The notes below the pieces were generated by a model. That model saw nothing but the letters and a program-made list of their open reading frames with translations, was not told the origin of the DNA and did no database searches. This document shows, one piece after another, positions 1-7,956 of a stretch of 51,157 nucleotides of DNA. How positions within the stretch are numbered: position 1 is the stretch's first letter; the number at the start of each line of letters is the position of its first letter. Location: the NCBI GenBank assembly GCA_001817345.1, contig MHIE01000001.1, forward strand, positions 1-51,157, read 5' to 3'. A program made the translations under genes and the position numbers. This DNA is from Candidatus Buchananbacteria bacterium RIFCSPHIGHO2_01_FULL_44_11. GTDB taxonomy: Bacteria; Patescibacteriota; Patescibacteriia; Buchananbacterales; UBA6539.

Positions 1-96
1 TGAAAGACCACACCAAACCCTGGATTATATGTCACCCATTAACTTCACTTACAAATATTACAAAGTGTTACCCATGTACCCGTCAAGTACACGGTA

Positions 97-125
97 TTGA
101 TTTTTTCCTGACAATATAGTAAATT
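97..125 (+). promoter_or_regulatory. possible promoter of first GC-rich gene
   Basis: TTGATT and TAAATT are separated by 17 bases. An overlapping TATAGT could be an alternative -10. Just downstream are three TTAAC pentamers spaced 10-11 bases apart (124-149) and a strong ribosome binding site, GGGGAGGT, at 166-173. Confidence 0.4.
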
Positions 126-248
126 AACCCCCAGTTAACCCAAGTTAACTGCACGTCAAAACCGAGGGGAGGTAACCCCATAAACGACCTACGACAAGTG
201 TTGAGGCAGACATTGGCCGAAGCGAACAGCTAAGCCAAGCTGACCCAG

Positions 249-1202
249 ATGCTGGTGAACCTGATGCAATTGCCCGACGAGCAACTGCGTCTGTTGGGTC
301 CGATTTTGGAAAGCCTGCCCAAGCTGCTTCGGGCCAAACAGATGGCCGGCGGTGGCGACTCCGAAACGCCAGGCTGGGAAATTGACCAGATCGCCAGCAT
401 CATTGGGATGCTCGGTTCAGATGAGATGCCGATTCGGGCAATGTACAGCCTGGAGCAGCGGCACTCGCTTTTAAGACAAGCGGTGAGGGGTAATATACCC
501 GAACCGTTCGACAAATCCTGGCTAGTCAGTGGCGCTTTGGCTCTGGCCGGCCGGGCCAGACAAGGCGGTCGCTTTGAATACGACCTGCCGTTCAGCGCCA
601 TGGACTGGGCGAAAAGGCTGGGACGGCCGATCATGAACCAGGCCGTCAGGGACTTGCAGGAAAAACACCCCGATCTGACCCTGGTTGCTTTCAACAGCGA
701 GGTTCAACTGGCCAAAGCCTATCTGCACCAGCAGTTCTTCGGTTCAACCTCCGGCCTTCGGGCTTATGCTTCAGAAGGCATCAAAGCCCTGCTGCGGGCC
801 GCCTGCAAAAAATCGCCGTTCCAAGACATCTACGCCCTTTGCCCGCTGCCCAGTTGGCAGGCTGGCGACGAAGAAGAATCCCTGCTGATGCAAGACCTCA
901 ACTGGGCCGAACAACAGGCCGAAATGCAGCGCCTGCAACGCTGGCTCAAAGACGGCATCACCGTCCGCGCGGCCAGCTTGGCCGAACTGATGTTCCTGGA
1001 TCTGTCCGCCAGGCTGATCACCGACGGCGAGTCGCCCATGGGCATCTGGTCGTTCCGCTGTGACCACCCGGCCGGCGGCGACAAATCCCTGGAATATGGC
1101 CACGTCGGCGAATACGGCGCCGAAATCGAAGTCGGCAAAAAGTCCGACAATGAGCGAATCATGCCGCTGTTCATCATTAAGGCCGAACCGGCCAAAAAAT
1201 AG
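249..1202 (+). CDS. GC-rich orphan protein, function unknown
   Basis: I do not recognise this 317-residue protein. It is soluble, with no signal peptide or membrane segment, a mixed helical composition and several Leu-rich stretches near the N-terminus. The gene is much more GC-rich than its neighbours and stands alone. The start is uncertain. The same frame is open back to an ATA codon at 180, ideally spaced from GGGGAGGT, but is broken by a TAA at 231-233. Conceptual translation from 180 (MNDLRQVLRQTLAEANS, stop, AKLTQ) looks like one continuous helical protein. ATG 249 has no Shine-Dalgarno of its own. The gene may therefore be 5'-damaged, read through, or reinitiated. It ends just before a good intrinsic terminator. 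Confidence 0.6.
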   Translation: MLVNLMQLPDEQLRLLGPILESLPKLLRAKQMAGGGDSETPGWEIDQIASIIGMLGSDEMPIRAMYSLEQRHSLLRQAVRGNIPEPFDKSWLVSGALALAGRARQGGRFEYDLPFSAMDWAKRLGRPIMNQAVRDLQEKHPDLTLVAFNSEVQLAKAYLHQQFFGSTSGLRAYASEGIKALLRAACKKSPFQDIYALCPLPSWQAGDEEESLLMQDLNWAEQQAEMQRLQRWLKDGITVRAASLAELMFLDLSARLITDGESPMGIWSFRCDHPAGGDKSLEYGHVGEYGAEIEVGKKSDNERIMPLFIIKAEPAKK

Positions 1203-1249
1203 GAAGCAAAACAATAGGAGAGGAAATAAACCAATCACTGATTCCGACC

Positions 1250-1274
1250 GCGTCCCTGATGGACGCTTTTTTTT
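1250..1274 (+). terminator. intrinsic terminator
   Basis: A GCGTCC / GGACGC stem with a five-base loop is followed by eight T residues. It lies 48 bases after the stop of the GC-rich orphan gene. Confidence 0.85.
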
Positions 1275-1306
1275 ATACCACTAAAAAATAAAATGTGAAA
1301 TTAGCC

Positions 1307-2392
1307 TTACGGCTTAACATAGCCAACCGTCAGAGTATTATCACCAAACTTTTTGAAGTTCACTCGCTCAAGTTTTAAAGCCTGCTTTATAGCTTTGACT
1401 CCCCGACCACCAAAAGCACTAAGTGAATCCTTACCGCCAATTAAAATTGGTGCTTGGAAGGCGTAAACTTTATCCACCAATCTCTCATCTAAAAAAGCGC
1501 CCAGAGTCTGCGAACCGCCTTCCACCAAAATACTGATCACTCCCCGCTTGGCTAAGACCACCAGCAGCCGCTTCAGTGGCACTTGCTGACCGGGGAAAAC
1601 CAGGGTTTCAATCCCCGGCTGCTTAAACTTTACGATTTTTTTAGGATTAGAAGCGGTTGTCGCCACGATCACGTTACTGTCCCGGTAGACTTTAGCCTGA
1701 GGTGAAGTTTTTAATTGACCGTCTAAAATCACTCGCAATGGATCAGAAAACTTTTTTTGCCTCAGGCCTAAATGCGGGTTGTCGGCTAAAACCGTATTCG
1801 CCCCGACTAAAATCGCCTGATAATTAGCGCGCAAACTTCTGGCGTATCCCCTAGCGGCGGCATTGGTAATCCATTGACTATCCCCAGTAGTGGTAGCGAT
1901 TTTGCCGTCTAAGCTGGCGGCAAACTTCAAAGCGACAAAAGGTCGTTTTCTTTCATGAAAAGTAAAAAAGGCTTCATTAAGTAGTCGGGCTTCTGACTCT
2001 AACAAGCCGACCATGACGGCAATACCCGCCTTTTTGAGCAACTGAAGACCGTGACCGCTGACTTGAGGATTAGAATCTTTGGTGCAACAAACAACACGGC
2101 TAATGCCAGCGTTAATTATCGCTTCAACACAAGGCGGAGTTTTGCCCCAGTGACTACAAGGCTCTAGCGTAACATAAAGAGTAGCGCCTTTGACTGAAGA
2201 CTTGGCTGACCGCAAAGCGTTGACTTCAGCATGCAGGCCGCCAAATTTATGGTGATAACCTTGACCGATGACCTTGCCATTTTTAACAATCAGGGCTCCG
2301 ACCAACGGATTGGGCCAGGTCCAATTCAAACCTTTTTTTGCCAAGGCCAAAGCGATTTTCAAAAAATGAATGTCTAAATTTTTTGCTGGCAT
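1307..2392 (-). CDS. ribD: bifunctional pyrimidine deaminase/reductase RibD
   Basis: Riboflavin biosynthesis enzyme that deaminates the GTP-derived diaminopyrimidine and reduces its ribosyl chain. The N-terminal deaminase (about residues 1-145) shows the zinc motifs HAEVNAL and PCSHWGKTPPC. The C-terminal reductase starts near FVALKFAASLDGKIAT and runs to the end. I prefer the Met at 2392 (MPAKNLD) over the upstream Met at 2410, because the family starts a few residues before this helix. The length, 361 residues, is normal. It is the last gene of the rib operon, separated from ribBA by a palindromic repeat. The short hairpin AGCC-GTAA-GGCT overlaps its stop codon and is followed by a T-rich run, a weak terminator. 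Confidence 0.95.
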   Translation of the reverse strand: MPAKNLDIHFLKIALALAKKGLNWTWPNPLVGALIVKNGKVIGQGYHHKFGGLHAEVNALRSAKSSVKGATLYVTLEPCSHWGKTPPCVEAIINAGISRVVCCTKDSNPQVSGHGLQLLKKAGIAVMVGLLESEARLLNEAFFTFHERKRPFVALKFAASLDGKIATTTGDSQWITNAAARGYARSLRANYQAILVGANTVLADNPHLGLRQKKFSDPLRVILDGQLKTSPQAKVYRDSNVIVATTASNPKKIVKFKQPGIETLVFPGQQVPLKRLLVVLAKRGVISILVEGGSQTLGAFLDERLVDKVYAFQAPILIGGKDSLSAFGGRGVKAIKQALKLERVNFKKFGDNTLTVGYVKP

Positions 2393-2419
2393 AAAATATA
2401 ATTTATACAATATCTCCGC

Positions 2420-2513
2420 ATTCTCTCCCTCTTAATATAAGAGGGAGATGGAGGGAGTTATCTAAGCTGATTTCATAACTCCCCTAACCCCTCTTATCTT
2501 AAGAGGGGGAATC
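2420..2513. repeat. palindromic intergenic repeat (CCCTCTTA family)
   Basis: Two small palindromes (TCTCCCTCTTA / TAAGAGGGAGA and CCCTCTTA / TAAGAGGG) flank a larger GGGAGTTAT / ATAACTCCC stem. The same sequence family recurs at 11060-11535. It sits inside the rib operon between ribBA and ribD. Confidence 0.8.
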
Positions 2514-2533
2514 TTCAATAGACATTTTTTAAA

Positions 2534-3757
2534 TCAGACCGAGGTCAGCTGATGACCCATCTTATTTTTTTTGGTCGCCAAGTATTTAGCATTAATGGCG
2601 TCAGGCTTTATTTCCAGCGGCAACCGTTTAACCACCTTGATACCATTCTTTTCTAAAGACTTAACCTTGTCCGGGTTGTTAGTCAAAAGATTGACTTCAC
2701 TGACACCAAGGTCTTGCAAAATCTGGGCGGCGACTTTGTAACCGCGCAGGTCAGCACCAAAGCCCAGGGCTTCATTCGCCTCAAAAGTATCCAAGCCTTT
2801 ATCTTGCAAAGCATAGGCTTTAATCTTGTTGGATAGTCCTATGCCGCGGCCTTCCTGATCAAGATATAAAATCAGGCCGCTGCCTGCTTGTTTAATTAAG
2901 CGCAGGCTTTCTTGGAGCTGCGGACCGCAGTCACAGCGCCGTGAGCCTAAAGTGTCTCCGGTCAGGCAAGAAGAATGAACCCGGACCAGCATCCGCTTTT
3001 TGGTTTGGCCGTAAAGTAGAACCGTGTGCTCGGCGTTATCAAAAAAAGATTTGTAAACCATGATTTTAAACTGGCCAAACTGGTTGGGCATGGTGGCCGC
3101 CGCGGTCCTGACTACCGTTGGCAATTTTTTATTTGGCCGTAGAACTGGCTTGATAATTTTTTTTAAATCGGAAATCGCCACAATTTTAAGGTCAAATTCT
3201 TCGGCCAGTTTTTTTAAATCAGGCAAACGCGCCATCCGGCCATCTGGCTTAACAATTTCACACAAGACACCGCAACTGGAATAGCCGGCCAACCGGCTTA
3301 AAGCGATCGCCGCCTCGGTGTGGCCTTGCCGAGACGCTAAACCGCCCGGACTCGCCAAAAGCGGCAAGACATGGCCGGGTCGGACCAAATCTTTGGCCTG
3401 GGACTTGGGATTAGCTAAAACCTGAATAGTCTTAGTCCGATCAAAAGCGGAAACGCCGGAAGTAATGCCTTCAGCCGCGTTAACCGAGACGGTAAAATTG
3501 ACCTGGGTTTTTTCCTGGTTTTGGTAAGCCGGCACCATTAAAGGCAAATCCAGCCGGCCGGCAATGGCTAAATCAATCGCCACGCAAAGCAGTCCCCGGC
3601 CCTGAGTAATCATAAAATTTGTTTTATCGGCGCTGACCTTTTGACCGGGGATAAAAAAATCACCTTCGTTTTCCCGGTTCGGACTGTCCACCACAATCAA
3701 AAGACGACCGAGTTTGATTTCTTTGATTGCTTCTTTGATTGAAACAAAAGGCTTCAT
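2534..3757 (-). CDS. ribBA: bifunctional DHBP synthase / GTP cyclohydrolase II RibBA
   Basis: Supplies both riboflavin precursors: 3,4-dihydroxybutanone 4-phosphate from ribulose 5-phosphate (N-terminal RibB) and the diaminopyrimidine from GTP (C-terminal RibA). RibB signatures are RENEGDFF near residue 28 and RPGHVLPLLA with RQGHTEAA at about 127-150. RibA signatures are the zinc motif SRRCDCG (about residue 273) and LDQEGRGIGL (about 300). The length, 407 residues, is typical. Its start overlaps the ribH stop by four bases, so translation is probably coupled. Confidence 0.96.
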   Translation of the reverse strand: MKPFVSIKEAIKEIKLGRLLIVVDSPNRENEGDFFIPGQKVSADKTNFMITQGRGLLCVAIDLAIAGRLDLPLMVPAYQNQEKTQVNFTVSVNAAEGITSGVSAFDRTKTIQVLANPKSQAKDLVRPGHVLPLLASPGGLASRQGHTEAAIALSRLAGYSSCGVLCEIVKPDGRMARLPDLKKLAEEFDLKIVAISDLKKIIKPVLRPNKKLPTVVRTAAATMPNQFGQFKIMVYKSFFDNAEHTVLLYGQTKKRMLVRVHSSCLTGDTLGSRRCDCGPQLQESLRLIKQAGSGLILYLDQEGRGIGLSNKIKAYALQDKGLDTFEANEALGFGADLRGYKVAAQILQDLGVSEVNLLTNNPDKVKSLEKNGIKVVKRLPLEIKPDAINAKYLATKKNKMGHQLTSV

Positions 3758-4197
3758 AATTTTGATAAAACATCAACCATTTTTAAAGCGGTTAAGGCCG
3801 CTTCCGTCCCCTTATTTTCCTTTTTGCCAGTCGCCCGCTCAATAGCGTCATGGGGATCATAAACCGCTAAGACTTCAAAAACAACCGGTAGGCCATAGTC
3901 TAAAGCCACTGTCATACAACCGCGGGCGCACTCGTTAGCAATCTGCTCAAAGTGATAAGTCTTGCCTTTAAAAATCGCACCAAAAGTGATAATAGCGTCA
4001 TAAACTTTTGTTTCAGCCAGTTTCTTTGCCGCCAAAGGAATTTCCCAGGAACCCGGCACCCGGACGATGGTTACCTGATTCGCTTTAACGCCTTTTTGTT
4101 TTAAAGTCGCCAAACAATGTTTTTCCAAATTTTTGGCAATCTCAAACCTAAATGAGCTGCTGACAATTCCGATTTTAATGTCTTTGACGTTTTTCAT
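3754..4197 (-). CDS. ribH: 6,7-dimethyl-8-ribityllumazine synthase RibH
   Basis: Condenses the ribityl pyrimidine with dihydroxybutanone phosphate to form lumazine, and usually assembles as a capsid-like shell. The 147-residue protein has the N-terminal strand IGIVSSSF, the substrate loop PGSWEIPLA (about residue 48) and GAIFKGKTYHFEQIA (about 77-91), where family members usually read GAVIRGETPHF. It is the second gene of the rib operon, overlapping ribBA by four bases. A 316-base repeat-bearing spacer separates it from ribE. Confidence 0.95.
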   Translation of the reverse strand: MKNVKDIKIGIVSSSFRFEIAKNLEKHCLATLKQKGVKANQVTIVRVPGSWEIPLAAKKLAETKVYDAIITFGAIFKGKTYHFEQIANECARGCMTVALDYGLPVVFEVLAVYDPHDAIERATGKKENKGTEAALTALKMVDVLSKL

Positions 4198-4360
4198 ACC
4201 CCGTTAGAATTTATTTTGATTATAAAGTAAATTTTTAATCTTAAGATGTCCATCTTTACGGCTTAGTAATAGCCAGCGGGAAAAATATTTCTGGATTTAG
4301 GTATGGAATGGGGTTTGGGGCAGCAACTGAGCCCGAGTCTTGTCGCTTTAGCACTACTGT

Positions 4361-4463
4361 CATCCTGAACTTGTCCCGATCCCGACTTGACGTCGTGGAT
4401 CGAGGATCCCGCCTTGGCGGTGAATTCAGGATCTGACAGATTCCGGATCAAGTCCGGAATGAC
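4361..4463. repeat. composite palindromic repeat in ribE-ribH spacer
   Basis: This occupies most of the 316-base gap at 4198-4513. An outer palindrome (CATCCTGAA ... TTCAGGATC) is interrupted in its loop at 4374-4420 by units starting TCCCGA, with the junction GAGGA|TCCCGCC. A second palindrome, ATTCCGGA-TCAAG-TCCGGAAT, follows at 4440-4460. The insert resembles those in the tRNA genes at 13.5-15.1 kb. No gene is visible in this gap; the short ORF over it is a shadow. Confidence 0.75.
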
Positions 4464-4513
4464 ATATGACGGACGGTTTAAGTTAGGATGGTAAGTGACT
4501 ATAATAAAAAAAA

Positions 4514-5095
4514 TTAATGCCTCAAAAAAGTTTTAATATACTTAGCCAAAATGTCTATTTCGATATTAACCCTCTCTCCGACTTTAGCCGAAGCCAGGTT
4601 GGTATTTTTAAAAGTATGGGGAATCAAGCTGACGCTAAAACCGGCTCGGCTGACTTTGACCAAGGTCAAAGAAATACCATTAATCGCAATGGAACCTTTG
4701 CTGACTAAATAACCGGTAATATTTTTTGGCGCGCTAAAATTGAATTCGTGGCTGTTGCCAATTTTTTTTAGGCTTTTTATTCTAGCCACACCGTCAACGT
4801 GGCCCTGAACCACGTGACCGTCAAACCGGTCAGTTATACCCATGGCCAATTCCAAATTGACTTTGTCACCCACGGCTAAATCAGCCAACATGGTCTTCTG
4901 CCAAGTCTCCGACATAATGTCCAAAGAAAATATTTTGCCTAATTTAATTTTAGTCACGGTTAAACAAACGCCGTTAACCGCAATACTGGCACCGGTTTTG
5001 AGTTGCTTAACCAAATTAGGTTGGGCCAAGATAGCTAAACCGTCAGCTTTAATTTCCTTGACTGTTCCCAGGTGACTGATAATTCCGGTAAACAT
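4514..5095 (-). CDS. ribE: riboflavin synthase alpha chain
   Basis: Catalyses dismutation of two lumazines to riboflavin plus the pyrimidine. The 193-residue protein is the expected internal duplication. The first barrel begins MFTGIISHLGTV and contains VNGVCLTV. The second begins near FDGHVVQGHVDG and contains INGISLTLV. It is the first gene of the rib operon, immediately behind an FMN riboswitch. The start codon directly follows a GC-rich hairpin, so there is no conventional free Shine-Dalgarno site. Confidence 0.95.
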   Translation of the reverse strand: MFTGIISHLGTVKEIKADGLAILAQPNLVKQLKTGASIAVNGVCLTVTKIKLGKIFSLDIMSETWQKTMLADLAVGDKVNLELAMGITDRFDGHVVQGHVDGVARIKSLKKIGNSHEFNFSAPKNITGYLVSKGSIAINGISLTLVKVSRAGFSVSLIPHTFKNTNLASAKVGERVNIEIDILAKYIKTFLRH

Positions 5096-5097
5096 AA

Positions 5098-5115
5098 AAC
5101 CCCGACTTCGGGGTT
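5098..5115 (-). promoter_or_regulatory. riboswitch expression-platform hairpin at ribE start
   Basis: On the minus strand AACCCC-GAAGTC-GGGGTT is followed by TT and then the ribE ATG. The hairpin occupies the ribosome-binding position and resembles a short intrinsic terminator. It is therefore the likely switch element of the FMN riboswitch. Whether it acts on transcription or translation cannot be told from the sequence. Confidence 0.6.
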
Positions 5116-5136
5116 ATTCAATAATAAAACAAGAAT

Positions 5137-5288
5137 TACCTTCTTTCATCCCGACTTTCCCGATATAGAATCAGGATGCCGATTTTACATCGGCATACGG
5201 TCGGCTCTGGAATTACACCAGATCATGCCCGGCTATGGGCTCGTGGGCTTTACCACCGATTGGGACTTTCACCCGACCCCGAAGGATA
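5137..5288 (-). ncRNA. FMN riboswitch (RFN element)
   Basis: The minus strand has the conserved RFN blocks in order: CCTTCGGGGTCGGGTGAAAG, TCCCAATCGGTGGT, AAGCCCACGAGC, GATCTGGTG-AATTCCAGAGCCGACCGT and a closing GGGATGAAAGAAGGTA. The outer stem pairs TATCCTTC with GAAGGTA. A variable hairpin (TGCCGATGTAAAATCGGCA) lies between the last two blocks. The RNA binds FMN and normally turns the downstream operon off when FMN is plentiful. It stands between the rib promoter and ribE. The plus-strand ORF at 5072-5383 is its shadow. Confidence 0.95.
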
Positions 5289-5293
5289 TTGAT

Positions 5294-5321
5294 ATTATAG
5301 CAGAATATTTTGATAAAGCAA
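5294..5321 (-). promoter_or_regulatory. rib operon promoter
   Basis: TTGCTT (-35) and TATAAT (-10) are spaced by 16 bases on the minus strand. Transcription would start about at the first base of the riboswitch. Confidence 0.75.
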
Positions 5322-5324
5322 GCC

Positions 5325-5364
5325 AAAAAAAATCGGGTCAGAAACCGGTGAAGGAGTCTGACCC
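5325..5364 (-). terminator. intrinsic terminator of GC-rich gene
   Basis: A GGGTCAG / CTGACCC stem is followed by GATTTTTTTT on the minus strand. It lies downstream of the frameshifted GC-rich gene and just upstream of the rib promoter. Confidence 0.8.
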
Positions 5365-5430
5365 AGAAGAACATGACCATTGACCTGTGAAGTCAGATGG
5401 TTCTATCACCAACCTCTGGCGTAGTGCCGG

Positions 5431-6691
5431 TTATTCGGCGTCGTGAGGGTCCGCGGAAGCGGACTCGGACGTGACCGAAGCGGCTGCGGGTTCCGGCGAT
5501 TCGGCGGGATCGGCTTCGGAGTGACCGAAGAGGTTGTCCAGATCGGCGGCGGAGTGGCCGTCGACACCGTCGTTGAGGACCGGGTCCGGATCGGGCAGCG
5601 GCGCCTGGGCGGCGGGAACGGACGTGGGGGCGGGTGCCGCCGATTTAGGCGAGTCGGCCTGGGTATTGGAGAACCCCGGGTCGAATAACTCGCGCTGACG
5701 GGGAGGGGCGGGCAGTGAGGCTTGGCCATCGGCCGAAACCAGGGCCCGCAGGTTCGCCAGGGCAGGCGCGGGCAGAGCCCGGAACTTCCCTTCCTCCAGG
5801 GCCTGGGCCAGCATGTGGCGCTCCAGCGGATCGAGTTCGTCGGTCACCTCGTCGAAATCCTCCCGGAACTCGAAGCGAGGGGAGCCGTTGTCGTCGGCGC
5901 CGATTTGCAGATCACCCTGCTCGGCCTTCTCACCGAGGTCCTGATGATGCTTGCGGAGCAGCCGCATGACGTCGTCGCTTACGGCCCGATAGAGATTGGG
6001 CTGATCCTCGATCTCCTGATCGATCCGATTGCGTTCAATCTCCTTCGCCTCCAGATCGCTCTTCTTGGCCGCCAGGGCCTGGTTTTGATTGAAGAGGTCG
6101 CGTGCGGACTCGTCGAGGATCTCGAGCTGCCTGCTGGACGAGGATTTGAGCAACAGATGGCCCCCCCTCGTCCACGACTTCGGCCTCGAAGCTGGCGTAA
6201 TTGGGCCAGCGACGGCGCATCGCATGGGCGAGCTTGACCTCGTCGTAAGCGATCTGACCCTTGAGATCCCGGATCACGACGTCGAGTTCCTCGAGATGGT
6301 GCCGATTGTCGGCGAGCTGCTTCTGGAGACTGAACGCCTCCTGAAGCCGAGCGATGACATGGGGATGGATGATCCCAATCGGCACGACGACGGTCTTGCG
6401 ACCGCGGCGCCGAACCTTGACTTGGCCGGTTTCCGGATGAACGTGCATTTCGTGCACCTCGGTCGGCCGGGAACCGATCACCCCACGCATGCCCGACAGC
6501 CCCGCGAGGCTGCGGCGGAGCGAACTGGTGCCCATCCCGAACGGGTCGAAGATGGAGTCTTCGTCGTCGTCGCCCATGCCGAGCAGGTCCCTCAAGGGCG
6601 AGGGCATCTCCTCCAGCATGTGGGCGAGCTCGTCCGATCCGTGGTGGACCTTGCCGCAAAACGGGCAAGGTGTTTGGTTGGGGTTTGACAT
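5431..6691 (-). pseudogene. frameshifted GC-rich orphan gene with CPFC motif
   Basis: Two overlapping reading frames (starting at 6691 and ending at 5431) look like one gene of about 419 codons split by a frameshift. Frame 1 begins MSNPNQTPCPFCGKVHHGSD, with a CxxC likely zinc knuckle, acidic DDDEDS and a helical segment near residue 120. It reaches VVDEGG at a run of seven G residues (6161-6167 on the plus strand). Removing one G continues smoothly into HLLLKSSSSRQLEILDESAR of frame 2, a probable coiled coil with an acidic, Pro/Ala-rich tail. After the run, frame 1 decays into Arg/Gly-rich nonsense. Start: ATG after AAAGGAGGG. Function is unknown. A sequencing error, phase variation or programmed slippage would look alike. 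Confidence 0.65.
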
Positions 6692-6785
6692 AGTGTCAAC
6701 CCTCCTTTGTGATTGTGAAATAACCGCACCGCCTGTGAAGTCGGTGGGTTGATGTGGGCAGAAATTCCAGCCACAACATCGTTAC

Positions 6786-6814
6786 ACTATATCACAAGGA
6801 CCGAAAAAAGTCAA
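6786..6814 (-). promoter_or_regulatory. promoter of frameshifted GC-rich gene
   Basis: TTGACT - 17 bases - TATAGT on the minus strand, about 95 bases upstream of the start codon. It is followed by a leader and the Shine-Dalgarno site AAAGGAGGG. Confidence 0.8.
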
Positions 6815-6836
6815 GAGTAGAAATTATTAATTTAGC

Positions 6837-7724
6837 TTAATTGCTAATAACCGCCAGAGTAATGGCCGCAGCTAAGGCAATAACAATCCCCCACAACTGC
6901 CGGGGTTTGAGCTTTTCTTTGCTCACTTGAATGCCTAAAAAAGCGGCCAAGGCGACGTAGCTTTCGGTAATACCAATGGTAATGCCAACCGGTAAAGTCA
7001 AAGCCGCTTTGGCAAAAGCGACCCAAGCCACATTATCCAAAGCACTCTGGGCGAAAACATCTTGCCAATGCCTTTGAGCGGCTTTGATCGTGGTTTTAAT
7101 TTCTCCGCGATAACCCAAAACACCAAGGCTGATAATGGCTAGCCCGGTATGGACAAACCACATGGTTTCCAGCGGCGAAGTGCCGCGGCTGGCTAAAGCG
7201 GTAAAGGTATTCATTAAAGCCGAAAACAAAGCGCCAACTAGAGCCAAGACCACGCCGCGTTCAAGCCAACGTTCTTTTTTCCACCACTGCCACCAGAACT
7301 TCTGCTCATGATGAATCACCGTCATGGTAATACCGATAAAGACTAGACCAATCAATCCAATCTGGGCCGAACTAATTGCTTCTCTTAGAAAGAATAGACT
7401 GATAAATAGAGTGATTAAGACTTCCAGACTTAATACCGGCTCAATCACTGAGATCTTGCCGACTTTCAATGCCCCAAAAAGAATAACCGCGCCAACAAAA
7501 GTGATAGCTAGCGTGATGGTTAAAATTAGTAAATTTTCCGGATAGAAAAGCGTCGGCACTTTTGACCAAATAAACGGCAAAAAGAAAACCGCGCCAAAAG
7601 CGCCAATAAAAAAAAGCGCGCCATATGAACCAATGGCCCGAATCGCTCGCTGAATAAAAAAATCACCAAAGCCCCAGGCGAGCAAAGCAATGATAGCGGC
7701 GATAATGCCAACGGATAAAGTCAT
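6837..7724 (-). CDS. EamA/DMT-family transporter
   Basis: An integral membrane protein of 295 residues with about ten hydrophobic segments arranged as two five-helix EamA repeats, the fold of the drug/metabolite transporter superfamily. The first helix begins MTLSVGIIAAIIALLAWGFGDFF. Gly-rich helices and a conserved loop with ARG-T-SPLETM near the middle fit the family. The substrate cannot be inferred. It is transcribed away from the helicase gene and stands alone, with only AT-rich sequence upstream. Confidence 0.85.
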   Translation of the reverse strand: MTLSVGIIAAIIALLAWGFGDFFIQRAIRAIGSYGALFFIGAFGAVFFLPFIWSKVPTLFYPENLLILTITLAITFVGAVILFGALKVGKISVIEPVLSLEVLITLFISLFFLREAISSAQIGLIGLVFIGITMTVIHHEQKFWWQWWKKERWLERGVVLALVGALFSALMNTFTALASRGTSPLETMWFVHTGLAIISLGVLGYRGEIKTTIKAAQRHWQDVFAQSALDNVAWVAFAKAALTLPVGITIGITESYVALAAFLGIQVSKEKLKPRQLWGIVIALAAAITLAVISN

Positions 7725-7817
7725 AATATAATCTTAACAAAAAACCCGTAACTTGGCGATTTGTATAAGATAATCAGATAAAGTTAAGGTTTTTTATCGC
7801 CATAATTACGACCAAGC

Positions 7818-7846
7818 TTGCCAAAAAAATACTTTTGTGCTATAGT
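7818..7846 (+). promoter_or_regulatory. promoter of DEAD-box helicase gene
   Basis: TTGCCA - 17 bases - TATAGT. The predicted start of transcription is near 7853, giving a leader of about 100 nt made almost entirely of two hairpins. Confidence 0.8.
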
Positions 7847-7860
7847 TAATCTTCATTAAC

Positions 7861-7956
7861 GCCATGCTTGATTTAAGAAGCTTAATGGCTGAAAATAACT
7901 CGAACCTATTTTGTCATATTTAGTGACTGATTTAGACTCGAGTCACTAAAAATATG
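7861..7956 (+). promoter_or_regulatory. two-hairpin mRNA leader covering the helicase start codon
   Basis: Hairpin 1 is GCCAT-GCTT ... AAGC-TTA-ATGGC (7861-7889). Hairpin 2 pairs CATATTTAGTGACT (7915-7928) with AGTCACTA-AA-AATATG (7941-7956), a 14-bp stem with a 2-base bulge. Its last three bases are the ATG of the helicase. No Shine-Dalgarno site is visible. Occluding its own start codon would suit an RNA helicase that unwinds its own message or a temperature-responsive leader; that role is inference. Confidence 0.65.

Noticed and set aside
124-149. Three TTAAC repeats spaced 10-11 bases, considered as an operator or telomere-like array
   Set aside because: Too few and too short; no regulator gene nearby to support it.
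5072-5383. 103-residue plus-strand ORF
   Set aside because: It lies exactly over the FMN riboswitch and its terminator region; the open frame is a by-product.
5715-6752. Several long plus-strand ORFs opposite the GC-rich gene
   Set aside because: High GC keeps antisense frames open; the minus-strand frame has the promoter, ribosome binding site and terminator.
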